Assembly (NCBI GenBank): GCA_934590505.1
Contig: CAKTPC010000009.1
Coordinates: 1-31,465 of the forward strand
DNA from: an uncultured Oscillospiraceae bacterium
GTDB taxonomy: Bacteria > Bacillota > Clostridia > Oscillospirales > Oscillospiraceae
Reading direction: 5' to 3'
Length of the DNA: 31,465 nucleotides
Both the position numbers and the translations under genes were made by a program. A model generated the notes under the pieces. It was not told where the DNA came from. It was given only the letters and a program-made list of their open reading frames with translations, and searched no databases. Positions 1-7,142 of this stretch are shown piece by piece. The stretch's first letter is position 1, and each line of letters opens with the position of its first letter.

Positions 1-44
1 GTTCGTGCTTTTTCGACAGAAAAATAAATTTTACTTTCTTTTTC

Positions 45-73
45 TTGATATACCGGCGCGGTAATGATATTAT
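45..73 (+). promoter_or_regulatory. Candidate sigma-A promoter for the lipoprotein gene
   Basis: The -35 box TTGATA (45-50) and the -10 box TATTAT (68-73) are separated by 17 bases, close to the housekeeping consensus. The start of transcription would be near base 80, giving a 5' leader of about 95 bases before the ATG at 174. Confidence 0.6.
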
Positions 74-85
74 ATTAAAAAAGAT

Positions 86-106
86 GCGCGGGGTACAGTC
101 CCGCGC
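86..106 (+). other. GC-rich hairpin in the leader of the lipoprotein mRNA
   Basis: GCGCGGG (86-92) pairs with CCCGCGC (100-106) around a 7-base loop. It begins just after the predicted transcription start. Read on the minus strand it is followed by a T-run, so it also looks like an intrinsic terminator for leftward transcription, but no minus-strand gene lies to its right. A 5' stabilising hairpin is the simplest explanation. Confidence 0.45.
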
Positions 107-173
107 GTAAAAAAGAACCAATCGTTTTCCTGCGGCGTGTGCCGCGGGCGGACGGAAAGGGGACATATCCTAT

Positions 174-962
174 ATGAGCAAGAAGATACTGAAGCTTATA
201 GTCGCGGCGCTGACGGTATGCGTCGCAGTCATTGCGGTCGCATGTACGCCGTTCGGCACGGCTGCGGAGCCTACCACGGCGCCGACGCCCGTTATCGCGA
301 CGCCTGAGCGCACATCGACGCCCAGCCCGACAGTCTCGGCCACGCCGACGCCGTCACCCTCCGGATCACCGGAAGCGTCCCTGGCACCGAGCCCCGGACT
401 TGTGAAGCCGGCAGGCGCGATAACGCCTGATCCGTCTCTGTACCCTAACGCCTCTTCCTCTCCTGCGGCCACCGCACCGGCGGGCGCGCCCACGACCTCG
501 CCCAGCACTAAGACCGCGCACAGCCACACCTTCACGACGACAAAGGTAGCTGCGACGACGGAGTCTCAGGGCTACACGATATACCAGTGCACAGGCTGCG
601 AGTTCTCCTATAGGGATAACTATACCCCCAAGCTGAGAGCTAACTCCACCACGAGCAGTAACAATAGCACTGGGACCACCGGAAGCACCACAGGCAGCAC
701 GGGCAGCACCGGGAGCAGCAGTTCCGGCAGCAGCACGACGACAAAGAAGAACGACCCGTATCTTGACGACAGCGGCAGCTGGAACGATCCGTACTCCGAT
801 AACTACAGGGAGGACTACGGCACGCACACCCACCGCTACTACAGGACTACAGACTCGCGCGGCAACGTGATCTACCGCTGCGACTGCGGCAGCTACTACT
901 ATCCCGACGAAGATTACCGGGATTACGGCGACGGCAGATACGACGATATATACGCGGACTAA
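174..962 (+). CDS. Secreted lipoprotein, Thr/Ser/Pro-rich with two small CxxC/CxC modules
   Basis: This 262-residue protein has a clear export signal: basic MSKK, a hydrophobic core and then AVAC, with Cys24 as the likely lipidated residue (a slightly loose lipobox). Residues about 25-115 are a Pro/Thr/Ser/Ala linker like those that span cell walls. Residues 116-150 carry an HSH motif followed by C139 and C142. A Ser/Thr/Gly tract (about 160-190) leads to a second HTH motif with C236 and C238 and an acidic, Tyr/Asp-rich tail. The H..C..C arrangement resembles the short zinc-ribbon-like repeats found in many clostridial surface proteins, so metal binding is an inference. The function is unknown. 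A purine-rich AAAGGGGA stretch lies 11 bases before the ATG. The gene stands alone between its own promoter and terminator. Confidence 0.8.
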   Translation: MSKKILKLIVAALTVCVAVIAVACTPFGTAAEPTTAPTPVIATPERTSTPSPTVSATPTPSPSGSPEASLAPSPGLVKPAGAITPDPSLYPNASSSPAATAPAGAPTTSPSTKTAHSHTFTTTKVAATTESQGYTIYQCTGCEFSYRDNYTPKLRANSTTSSNNSTGTTGSTTGSTGSTGSSSSGSSTTTKKNDPYLDDSGSWNDPYSDNYREDYGTHTHRYYRTTDSRGNVIYRCDCGSYYYPDEDYRDYGDGRYDDIYAD

Positions 963-985
963 ACCGTCTGCTATATAGACAGATT

Positions 986-1022
986 ATGAGCGCACTGCGA
1001 TTTTCGCGGTGCGCTCATTTTT
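986..1022 (+). terminator. Intrinsic terminator of the lipoprotein gene
   Basis: A 14-bp stem (986-999 with 1005-1018, one G.U pair), a 5-base loop and a T5 run ending at 1022. The next promoter starts only four bases later, so the two transcription units are tightly packed. Confidence 0.85.
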
Positions 1023-1025
1023 GCG

Positions 1026-1054
1026 TTGACAAATGGAAATATGGTGCGTATACT
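1026..1054 (+). promoter_or_regulatory. Consensus promoter of the GntR-ABC operon, with possible operator
   Basis: TTGACA (1026-1031), a 17-base spacer and TATACT (1049-1054) form a near-perfect housekeeping promoter. An imperfect inverted repeat, ATATG (1039-1043) and CATAT (1058-1062), surrounds the -10 box. It could be the operator at which the GntR-type repressor encoded just downstream represses itself. That is the usual arrangement for YtrA-type regulators, but here it is an inference. Confidence 0.75.
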
Positions 1055-1094
1055 GTACATATCCAATATAAACAGTAAGAACGGAGGCGGGGGC

Positions 1095-1490
1095 TTGAAT
1101 CTGATAATCAGCAACGCGGGCAACAGGCCGATATATGAGCAGATATACACACAGATAAAGGACTGCATCATTTCCGGGGAGCTGTCGGAGGGGGATATGC
1201 TGCCGTCGATACGGGCGCTGGCAAAGGACCTGCGCATCAGCGTGATAACCACGACGCGTGCCTACGACGAGCTTGAGCGCGACGGCTTTATCTACCGCGT
1301 GCCCGGTAAGGGCTGCTACGTTGCAGAGAAGAACATGGAGCTTGTGCGCGAGGAACACCTGAAAAGAATAGAGCAGCACATGCGCGAGATAGTCGCGCTC
1401 GCCGTGCCTTGCGGCATGGATGAGGCGGAGGCGGCGCGGATGCTGGAGCTTATATGGAGTGAGGAGGAAAACAGCGATGAACGCAATTGA
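1095..1490 (+). CDS. GntR-family (YtrA-type) transcriptional repressor
   Basis: This small DNA-binding regulator of 131 residues is in the range of the YtrA subfamily, which has only a winged helix and a short dimerisation helix. Residues about 9-75 hold the winged helix: RPIYEQIYTQIKDCI, GDMLPSIRALAKDL, a Thr-rich recognition helix (ITTTRAYDELERDG) and a wing ending GKGCYVAE. I chose the TTG at 1095 because a GGAGG (1083-1087) lies seven bases before it. The longer in-frame start at 1026 is the -35 box of the promoter and cannot be translated from that promoter. It overlaps the ABC ATPase gene by 14 bases. YtrA-type proteins normally repress the adjacent ABC exporter until cell-envelope stress or an antibiotic appears; the inducer here is unknown. 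Confidence 0.9.
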   Translation: MNLIISNAGNRPIYEQIYTQIKDCIISGELSEGDMLPSIRALAKDLRISVITTTRAYDELERDGFIYRVPGKGCYVAEKNMELVREEHLKRIEQHMREIVALAVPCGMDEAEAARMLELIWSEEENSDERN

Positions 1491-2328
1491 AATAAAAGGA
1501 CTTGAAAAGCACTACGACGGCTTTCGGCTCGGCGGCTTTGACCTGACGCTGCCGTCGGGCTGCATCATGGGGCTCGTCGGTGAGAACGGCGCAGGCAAGA
1601 GCACAACGATAAAGCTCATTATGGACGCGATTGGCCGGGACGCGGGCGAGATATCCGTGCTCGGCGTTGACAACAGGAGCGCCGGGTTCAGGGACATCAA
1701 GGAGAATATCGGTGTCGTGCTCGATGAAGCGTATTTCCCGGAGGTCATGAGCGCGCGGAACGTCGGCAAGGTAATGGCACTGACCTATAAGAAGTGGGAC
1801 GCGGCGGCGTTCGAGGGCTATCTTAAAAAGTTCTCGCTCGCACCGGATAAAATATTTAAGGACTACTCGCGCGGGATGCGCATGAAGCTTGCTATTGCCG
1901 CGGCACTCTCGCACGGAGCAAAGCTTTTGATACTCGACGAGGCAACGAGCGGACTTGACCCGATGGCGCGCGATGAGCTGCTTGATATCTTCAACGACTT
2001 CACGCGGGACGAGAACTGCTCGATACTGCTCTCGTCGCACATCGTGAGTGATCTGGAAAAAATATGCGATTACATAGCGTTCCTGCACAGAGGCAAGCTC
2101 GTGCTGTGCGAGGAGAAGGACAGGCTGCTTGAGGAATACGCGCTGATACGTCTCCCGGAGGAGCGGCTCAGGGAACTGCCGGAGGAAAGCGTCATAAGCC
2201 GCAGGGCGAGCAACTACGGCACGGAGGCGCTGGTGCTGCGCGGCAGCATACCCGCGGCGATACAGACCGAGCACACGAGCCTTGAGGACATCATTCTGTT
2301 TTTAGCGAAAGGGGACGAGAGAAAATGA
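1477..2328 (+). CDS. ABC transporter ATP-binding protein (YtrB-like)
   Basis: This is the nucleotide-binding subunit of a small ABC-2-type exporter, 283 residues. Walker A GENGAGKST is at 35-43. The signature motif is a degenerate YSRGM, as in many ABC-2 ATPases, followed by Walker B LLILDEATSGLDP and the switch histidine in LLSSH. The C-terminal 70 residues form a variable tail. The ATG at 1477 is chosen over an upstream in-frame start because GAGGAGG precedes it and homologues begin with MNAIEIKGLEKHY-like sequence. The start overlaps the repressor gene and the stop overlaps the permease start (ATGA), so the three genes are translationally coupled. It should power the permease encoded next. 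The exported substrate cannot be told from the sequence; antimicrobial peptide or envelope-stress relief is typical. Confidence 0.92.
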   Translation: MNAIEIKGLEKHYDGFRLGGFDLTLPSGCIMGLVGENGAGKSTTIKLIMDAIGRDAGEISVLGVDNRSAGFRDIKENIGVVLDEAYFPEVMSARNVGKVMALTYKKWDAAAFEGYLKKFSLAPDKIFKDYSRGMRMKLAIAAALSHGAKLLILDEATSGLDPMARDELLDIFNDFTRDENCSILLSSHIVSDLEKICDYIAFLHRGKLVLCEEKDRLLEEYALIRLPEERLRELPEESVISRRASNYGTEALVLRGSIPAAIQTEHTSLEDIILFLAKGDERK

Positions 2329-2936
2329 GAGGTCTGCTGCTCAAGGACTGGTACACGCTCATAAAGCAGATGAAGATAATGCTGTTGCTGATGCTGGTAT
2401 TTGCCTGCGTTCCGGGCTACTCAATGGCTGCGTTCGCGGTGGTGTACGCGGCTATGCTGCCGGTTACGGCGCTTGCATACGACGAGCGGAGCAAATGGGA
2501 TGAGCTTGCGGCGATGCTGCCCTACTCGGTTAAAGAGATAGTCGGCGGAAAGTACGTGCTCGGTGTGACGGCGGTCGCCGCGGCGGGTGCTGTCGCCGCC
2601 GTCGCGCAGCTTATCCTGAGCCGCTTCGGGTGGACGCAGTTTGACGTGGAGGCGGCGTTTGCGCTGCTGTTCACAGCATGCCTTGCGCTCGTCATGCTGG
2701 CGATAAACCTGCCGGTGATGTTCAGGCTGGGCGTCGAGAAGGGAAGAGTGCTCTTCACGATACTCATATGTGCGAGCACTGCGGCTGGGGTCATACTCTC
2801 CGACAAGCTATCAATGCTCATTGACGGGATCGGCAGCCCCATGGCCGCGGCGCTGGTGCTGCTGGCGATAGCCGCGGCAGCGCAGATAGCTTCATTCGAG
2901 GTCTCCGTGCGGTTCTATGAAATGAAAAGAAAATAA
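2325..2936 (+). CDS. ABC-2-type transporter permease
   Basis: This 203-residue integral membrane protein has about six hydrophobic segments (roughly 16-32, 33-50, 73-96, 108-131, 139-158 and 170-192). It starts MRGLLLKDWYTLIKQMK, and the short basic N-terminus followed by 'KDW' is typical of the ABC2_membrane_5 group of permeases that pair with YtrA-type regulators. The loop ALAYDERSKWDELAAMLPYS matches the family's hallmark 'D E . . . w . . y . . . L P' region. It overlaps the ATPase gene by four bases. It is the membrane half of the exporter and the last gene in the operon. Confidence 0.88.
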   Translation: MRGLLLKDWYTLIKQMKIMLLLMLVFACVPGYSMAAFAVVYAAMLPVTALAYDERSKWDELAAMLPYSVKEIVGGKYVLGVTAVAAAGAVAAVAQLILSRFGWTQFDVEAAFALLFTACLALVMLAINLPVMFRLGVEKGRVLFTILICASTAAGVILSDKLSMLIDGIGSPMAAALVLLAIAAAAQIASFEVSVRFYEMKRK

Positions 2937-2937
2937 G

Positions 2938-3107
2938 AAAGCCTTCTCATTGAGGAGAAGGTGGCGAGCGCAGCGAACCGGATGAGGTGTCTGCGCAGAT
3001 GAACTCAGATTTTCCACCTCATCAGTCGCCTGCGGCGACAGCTCAAGGTGAATTGCCTCAAAGAGGCAAGAGAGGGCGACCTGGGTCGTCCCCTCAAGGG
3101 GAAGCCA
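2938..3107. repeat. Degenerate MITE-like inverted-repeat element
   Basis: The segment starts with AAGCCTTCTCATTGAGGAGA and ends with a related CCCCTCAAGGGG-AAGCC (3090-3106). Inside are GATGAGGTG (2981-2989) and its exact inverse CACCTCATC (3015-3023). The overall pattern, a self-complementary 'CCTTC..GAGG..GAAGG' end followed by 'GATGAGGTG', recalls a short palindromic repeat that I remember as common between genes in gut Ruminococcaceae. It encodes nothing. Here it sits directly after the ABC permease stop codon and may also help to end or protect that mRNA. It has diverged, since the two arms no longer match along their whole length. Confidence 0.6.
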
Positions 3108-3148
3108 TGAAAGCATTGAAGTTTAACGAGAGACTGATGAATCTTTGA

Positions 3149-3172
3149 GAGGCGCTGCTGTGGCAGTGCCTC
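3149..3172 (+). terminator. Hairpin, probable terminator of the GntR-ABC operon
   Basis: GAGGCGCTGC pairs with GCAGTGCCTC around TGTG (10 bp, one G.U pair). The downstream sequence TTATGTTATTTA is only moderately T-rich. It lies between two convergent operons; the plus strand has the better T-tract. Confidence 0.5.
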
Positions 3173-3187
3173 TTATGTTATTTAAAG

Positions 3188-4405
3188 CTATGTGTTTGAT
3201 TGAGCCATACGTTTTCCGCCGCGGATGGAGACGAAGGCGAGAGCTGCGCCGAGGGCGGAGACGAGCGCCCACACGGTGTAGACCGTGCTCCAGCCGTAAC
3301 CGTCGCTCAGAGCACCGGCGGCAGTGCCGGCAAGCGCAGAGCCGAGATAGATAAAGCAGTCTACCAAGCCCGCGACAAGGCCGACGCGTCCGGCACGCTC
3401 ATACTCCATGGGGATGAGTGTGTTTATCATGGGATTGATACCGTAGCATGAGGCGCAGCACAGCCCGAGCAGCAGCGCGCATGCGGCGGGCGCGGAAGTA
3501 AACCGGAGCAGACAGGCCATGAGCGCACTGACGAGCAACAGGACGCCGACTGCTCCGCGCGCATTGCCGCGGAGCAGTCGGTAACACCGGCGGACAAGCA
3601 CAATGCCGAGGATATTCAGCGGCGGGATGATGAGCGAAAGGAACGTGGAACTGAGCGAAAGACCGCGGGCCCCGGAGCTTAAAACAGTCGGCGCCCAGGT
3701 GACGACACCGTCACGCACAAAGCCGTTGCAGACGCAGCAGAGCAGCAGTGCCGCAAGACCCGTGCGGCTTATGAGCATACCAAGCGGCATAGGCGCGGCG
3801 GGAGTGAGGATCGATTTCTCAGCGTTGCTGTGGATAGGCTCACGGCGAAGAGCGGCAAAGACGAAAACACCGGCAATAGTCATTATAAAGGCGGGGATCA
3901 GGAAAGAGTACCGCCAGCTCAGGACTGAAGCGAGCGTACCGGAAATCGCCCATGCGATGAAGTGGCCGAAGATGACCGTGATTGAAAGAATGAACGACGC
4001 GCGGTCGCGCGCGTGGCCGCAGAAGCGGTCAGCGACGAGCTTCACGATCGGCGTCCAGAGCATGGACTGTGCCGCACCGTTCAGTCCCCATAGAATGAGC
4101 ATCACGGGGAAGGAGGCTGTCAGACCAAAAAGCGCGTTGCACGCGGCGGAGACGATAAGCCCAGTTGCGATGCTGCGGCGGACGTTTATCTTATCGACAA
4201 GTGAGCCGTTGACGATCTGCCCCGCGGCATAGATGAGAGCGAACACTGTCTGGAACAGCCCGGCCTGAGCGTCCGACATAGCAATGCCGCTGCGCAGGCC
4301 GGGAAGCGCCGCGGAGAGGTTCAGGCGGCCGGTATAGGCAGAGGCGTAGGCAAAGAAGCACAGCAGCAGCGTCGAGCGCTGGATGGGTGAAAATTTCTCT
4401 CTCAT
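3188..4405 (-). CDS. MFS transporter, OPA (GlpT/UhpT-like) type
   Basis: This secondary carrier of about 405 residues has around 12 hydrophobic segments. The N-terminus, FSPIQRSTLLLCFFAYASAYTGRLNLS, has the layout of the organophosphate:phosphate antiporter group (GlpT, UhpT), with a conserved Arg after the first helix. The loop GSLVDKINVRRSIATGL is the MFS cytoplasmic signature between helices 2 and 3. The substrate is uncertain; a phosphorylated three-carbon or sugar compound fits the family and the nearby glycerol kinase, but that is inference. A TTG start at 4429 is also open, but the ATG at 4405 is preferred because it lies 10 bases after the mscS stop. Its ribosome site (GTAGGAAT) is close and weak, so translation may be coupled to mscS. 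Confidence 0.8.
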   Translation of the reverse strand: MREKFSPIQRSTLLLCFFAYASAYTGRLNLSAALPGLRSGIAMSDAQAGLFQTVFALIYAAGQIVNGSLVDKINVRRSIATGLIVSAACNALFGLTASFPVMLILWGLNGAAQSMLWTPIVKLVADRFCGHARDRASFILSITVIFGHFIAWAISGTLASVLSWRYSFLIPAFIMTIAGVFVFAALRREPIHSNAEKSILTPAAPMPLGMLISRTGLAALLLCCVCNGFVRDGVVTWAPTVLSSGARGLSLSSTFLSLIIPPLNILGIVLVRRCYRLLRGNARGAVGVLLLVSALMACLLRFTSAPAACALLLGLCCASCYGINPMINTLIPMEYERAGRVGLVAGLVDCFIYLGSALAGTAAGALSDGYGWSTVYTVWALVSALGAALAFVSIRGGKRMAQSNT

Positions 4406-4415
4406 ATTCCTACGC

Positions 4416-5231
4416 TCAAGCCCGGTCAAGGATATGGACGTTCAGATGGTTATACGGTATCTCGACGCCATACCTGGCAAAGCTCTCGCGCAGGGCTTCG
4501 TTGAGGTGATTGCGCGCGTCCCAGTAATCGGCGCAGGAGGCCCAGCAGCGGACGGTATATTCAATAGCGCTGTCACCGTAGGCGGTGAGGAGAACATCCG
4601 GCGCAGGCTCGTTCAATATACCGTCGGTGGAGGATACGGCATCCATGCACGCACTTTTTACGGCTTCGGTGGGGGCATCATACGATGCACCGATAGTCAG
4701 AACGATGCGCCGGCGGCCAAGCGTGGTATAATTTATGATCTTGGAGCTGGAGAGACTGCGGTTCGGCAGGAGAATGATCTGCCCGTCGGCAGTCTCGACG
4801 CGCGTATGGTTGAGGGAGATATCCCGGACGGTGCCGACAGTGCCGTCGGACTCTATAACATCGCCGATGGAAAAGGGGTGGGTCGAGAGAATGACGAGCC
4901 CGCCGGCAACGTTGCTCATTATATCCTGCGTGGCGAGTGTCAGGCCCAGAGTGAGCACCGAGGCGATGGCTGTGATGGACGAGGTGTTCACGCCGAGAGC
5001 ACCGGCGGTAATGATAACGGTGAGCAGATACAGCAGCGCCTTTATGAAGTTCACGGTTATCCTGCGCAGACGCTCGTTCGGCTGTTTTATGCGTCCCATG
5101 AGCTTTTCGACAGCGCGCATGACAAGGCGCACAGCGAGCAGACACACGAGCAGCGTGATGACAGCGGAGAGGATGCGCTCAAGACTATAACCGCCGAAGG
5201 ACATAGCCAATACTTTTGAAATGTTTTCCAT
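4416..5231 (-). CDS. mscS: MscS-family small-conductance mechanosensitive channel
   Basis: The protein is 271 residues, a usual length for simple MscS channels. Three membrane segments come first. The pore helix and its continuation read GLTLATQDIMSNVAGGLVIL, with the Gly/Ala spacing of TM3, then HPFSIGDVIE and the beta domain (GTVGTVRDISLNHTRVETADGQIILLPN), all classic for the family. It opens under membrane tension to release solutes during osmotic downshock. The ATG at 5231 is chosen because a perfect GGAGG lies six bases before it; an upstream in-frame extension of 26 residues lacks such a site. It is co-directional with the MFS gene and has its own promoter facing glpK. Confidence 0.93.
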   Translation of the reverse strand: MENISKVLAMSFGGYSLERILSAVITLLVCLLAVRLVMRAVEKLMGRIKQPNERLRRITVNFIKALLYLLTVIITAGALGVNTSSITAIASVLTLGLTLATQDIMSNVAGGLVILSTHPFSIGDVIESDGTVGTVRDISLNHTRVETADGQIILLPNRSLSSSKIINYTTLGRRRIVLTIGASYDAPTEAVKSACMDAVSSTDGILNEPAPDVLLTAYGDSAIEYTVRCWASCADYWDARNHLNEALRESFARYGVEIPYNHLNVHILDRA

Positions 5232-5280
5232 ACTGAACCTCCGTAAGCTGGGGTGAGCTGATGGTAAGAAGAGTAGAGCT

Positions 5281-5309
5281 ATTTTATCACGATGCGCCGC
5301 CGGTATCAA
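5281..5309 (-). promoter_or_regulatory. Promoter of the mscS-MFS unit
   Basis: Read on the minus strand, TTGATA (5304-5309) and TAAAAT (5281-5286) are 17 bases apart. A TG one base before the -10 box makes it an extended -10. The transcript would start about 40 bases before the mscS ATG. Confidence 0.65.
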
Positions 5310-5337
5310 GACTGGTCAGATTTAATAAATCGCTTGA

Positions 5338-5366
5338 TTGCCATGACAGGGGATTTGTGGTATTAT
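5338..5366 (+). promoter_or_regulatory. Promoter of glpK
   Basis: TTGCCA (5338-5343) and TATTAT (5361-5366) are separated by 17 bases, with an extended -10 TG at 5358-5359. A perfect TATAAT overlaps at 5364-5369 but has no good -35 box at the right distance. A small hairpin (GACC..GGTC, 5376-5388) follows at the start of the transcript. A 9-base direct repeat TGGTCAGAT occurs at 5313-5321 and 5384-5392. No obvious catabolite-response element was seen. Confidence 0.6.
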
Positions 5367-5425
5367 AATTAAAAAGACCGAAGTGGTCAGATACGGAACA
5401 AATAAAAATGTCAGGAGAGCACTGT

Positions 5426-6922
5426 ATGGCAAAATACATAATGGCGCTGGACGCGGGCACGACCTCGAACCGCTGCATCCTTTTCAACGAGCACGGAGAG
5501 ATATGCAGCGTATCACAGAAAGAATTTACGCAGTTTTTCCCGCAGCCGGGCTGGGTGGAGCATGACGCGAACGAGATATGGCTGACACAGTATACGGTCG
5601 CTGCAGAGGCGCTGGCGAAGATCGGCGCGACAGCTGAGGATATCGCGGCGATAGGCATAACGAACCAGAGAGAGACGACCATTGTTTGGGACAGAGCGAC
5701 GGGCGAGCCGATACATAACGCGATAGTCTGGCAGGACAGACGCACGGCGGAGTACTGCGACAGTCTCAGAGCCAAGGGACTGACGGATATCTACCGAGCA
5801 AAGACCGGGCTTGTTATCGACCCGTATTTCTCGGGGACAAAGATACGCTGGATGCTCGAAAACATACCCGGCGCACGTGAAAAGGCCGAGAGCGGGGAGC
5901 TGCTGTTCGGCACGGTGGAAACTTGGCTGATCTGGAAGCTGACGGGCGGAAAGGTACACGTGACGGATTACTCCAACGCCTCGCGCACGATGCTCTATAA
6001 CATCGTGAAACTCGAATGGGACGAGGAGATTATGGCGGAGCTCGGCATACCGCAGTGCATGCTGCCGGAGGTGAAGCCCTCGAGCTGCGTCTACGGTGAG
6101 ACGACGCCCGACCTTTTCGGCGGAGTGATACCCATCGGCGGCGCGGCAGGCGACCAGCAGGCGGCGCTCTTCGGGCAGACCTGCTTCACCGCGGGCGAAG
6201 CGAAGAACACCTACGGCACGGGCTGCTTTATGCTGATGAACACGGGAGATAAGCCGGTGTTCTCAAAGAACGGGCTTGTGACGACCATAGCATGGGGCCT
6301 TGACGGGAAGATCGAGTACGCGCTGGAGGGCTCGATATTCGTCGCGGGTTCCGCGATACAGTGGCTGCGCGACGAACTTAGGATAGTCGACTCCGCGGCG
6401 GACTCGGAATACTTCGCACGGAAGGTGACCGACACGAACGGCTGCTACGTCGTACCGGCGTTCACGGGACTCGGCGCACCGCACTGGGATGCCTACGCCC
6501 GCGGCGCGATAGTGGGACTCACGCGCGGCGTGAACAAGTACCACATTATCCGCGCGACGCTCGAATCACTTGCGTATCAGACCTATGACGTGCTCAAGGC
6601 GATGGAGGCCGACTCCGGGATAAAGCTCGGCGCGCTCAAGGTGGACGGCGGAGCATCGGCGAATGACCTGCTGATGCAGATGCAGGCGGACATCATTCAG
6701 GCTCCGGTCAACCGTCCGGTCTGCGTGGAGACGACGGCGATGGGCGCGGCATACCTCGCGGGGCTTGCTGTAGGCTATTGGAAGAGCAAGGCAGACGTTA
6801 TCAACAACTGGGCGATAGACAAGGTGTTCGGTCCGGAGATAACCCCCATCGAGCGCGCCAAGAAGATCGCGGGGTGGAACAAGGCCGTGGGCCGCTCGTT
6901 CGATTGGGCAAAGGAAGAATAA
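5426..6922 (+). CDS. glpK: Glycerol kinase
   Basis: ATP:glycerol 3-phosphotransferase, a cytoplasmic FGGY-family kinase that makes sn-glycerol-3-phosphate. The 498 residues match the usual 495-502. Visible marks are the phosphate-binding MALDAGTTSNRCILF at the N-terminus, the glycerol-binding NQRETTIVWDRATGEPI, the AGDQQAALFGQ loop, YGTGCFML, and a C-terminal ATP-site segment KVDGGASANDLLMQMQADI. An AGGAG lies eight bases before the ATG at 5426; an ATG six codons earlier lacks a site. In Firmicutes such as Bacillus and Enterococcus a histidine near residue 230 is phosphorylated by HPr. In my alignment from memory that position is Asp229 here (within TTPDLFGG), so the usual PTS control seems absent. 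No glpF or glpD is present in the window. Confidence 0.96.
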   Translation: MAKYIMALDAGTTSNRCILFNEHGEICSVSQKEFTQFFPQPGWVEHDANEIWLTQYTVAAEALAKIGATAEDIAAIGITNQRETTIVWDRATGEPIHNAIVWQDRRTAEYCDSLRAKGLTDIYRAKTGLVIDPYFSGTKIRWMLENIPGAREKAESGELLFGTVETWLIWKLTGGKVHVTDYSNASRTMLYNIVKLEWDEEIMAELGIPQCMLPEVKPSSCVYGETTPDLFGGVIPIGGAAGDQQAALFGQTCFTAGEAKNTYGTGCFMLMNTGDKPVFSKNGLVTTIAWGLDGKIEYALEGSIFVAGSAIQWLRDELRIVDSAADSEYFARKVTDTNGCYVVPAFTGLGAPHWDAYARGAIVGLTRGVNKYHIIRATLESLAYQTYDVLKAMEADSGIKLGALKVDGGASANDLLMQMQADIIQAPVNRPVCVETTAMGAAYLAGLAVGYWKSKADVINNWAIDKVFGPEITPIERAKKIAGWNKAVGRSFDWAKEE

Positions 6923-6929
6923 AATTATC

Positions 6930-6959
6930 AAGAGCTGCACTATTTAGTGCAGCTCTTTT
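6930..6959 (+). terminator. Intrinsic terminator of glpK
   Basis: AAGAGCTGCACTA pairs with TAGTGCAGCTCTT (6930-6942 with 6945-6957) and runs into TTTT. It begins eight bases after the glpK stop codon. Confidence 0.88.
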
Positions 6960-7055
6960 GCGCGGACCGGGTTCTAAAATTACCACTGTCTGCATATAGT
7001 TTAAGAATGGCGGGGAGAATGGGAGGCATACGGACAGTTCAGGCAAAATGCGGCA

Positions 7056-7084
7056 TTGCAAATGTGAAAGCTTGAATGTATAAT
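7056..7084 (+). promoter_or_regulatory. Promoter of the glgB-glgA-GH13 operon
   Basis: TTGCAA (7056-7061) and a perfect TATAAT (7079-7084) are spaced by exactly 17 bases. Transcription should begin near 7091, about 50 bases before glgB. The stretch 6960-7055 between the glpK terminator and this promoter shows no gene or repeat. Confidence 0.75.
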
Positions 7085-7142
7085 ATATATAGAGAGATTA
7101 CGCACCGTACCCGATACAGATATACAGGAGAGGAAAAGATAT

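Noticed and set aside
86..118. Terminator on the minus strand (stem plus T-run) at the left end
   Set aside because: No minus-strand gene lies to its right, and the stem sits at the start of the lipoprotein transcript, so a leader hairpin is more likely.
366..833. Long minus-strand open frame, Arg/Ala-rich, opposite the lipoprotein gene
   Set aside because: It is a shadow of the GC-rich repeat codons on the plus strand and has no ribosome site or recognisable domain.
1450..2274. Long open frame opposite the ABC ATPase
   Set aside because: The plus strand encodes a full ABC ATPase with all motifs; the antisense frame shows none.
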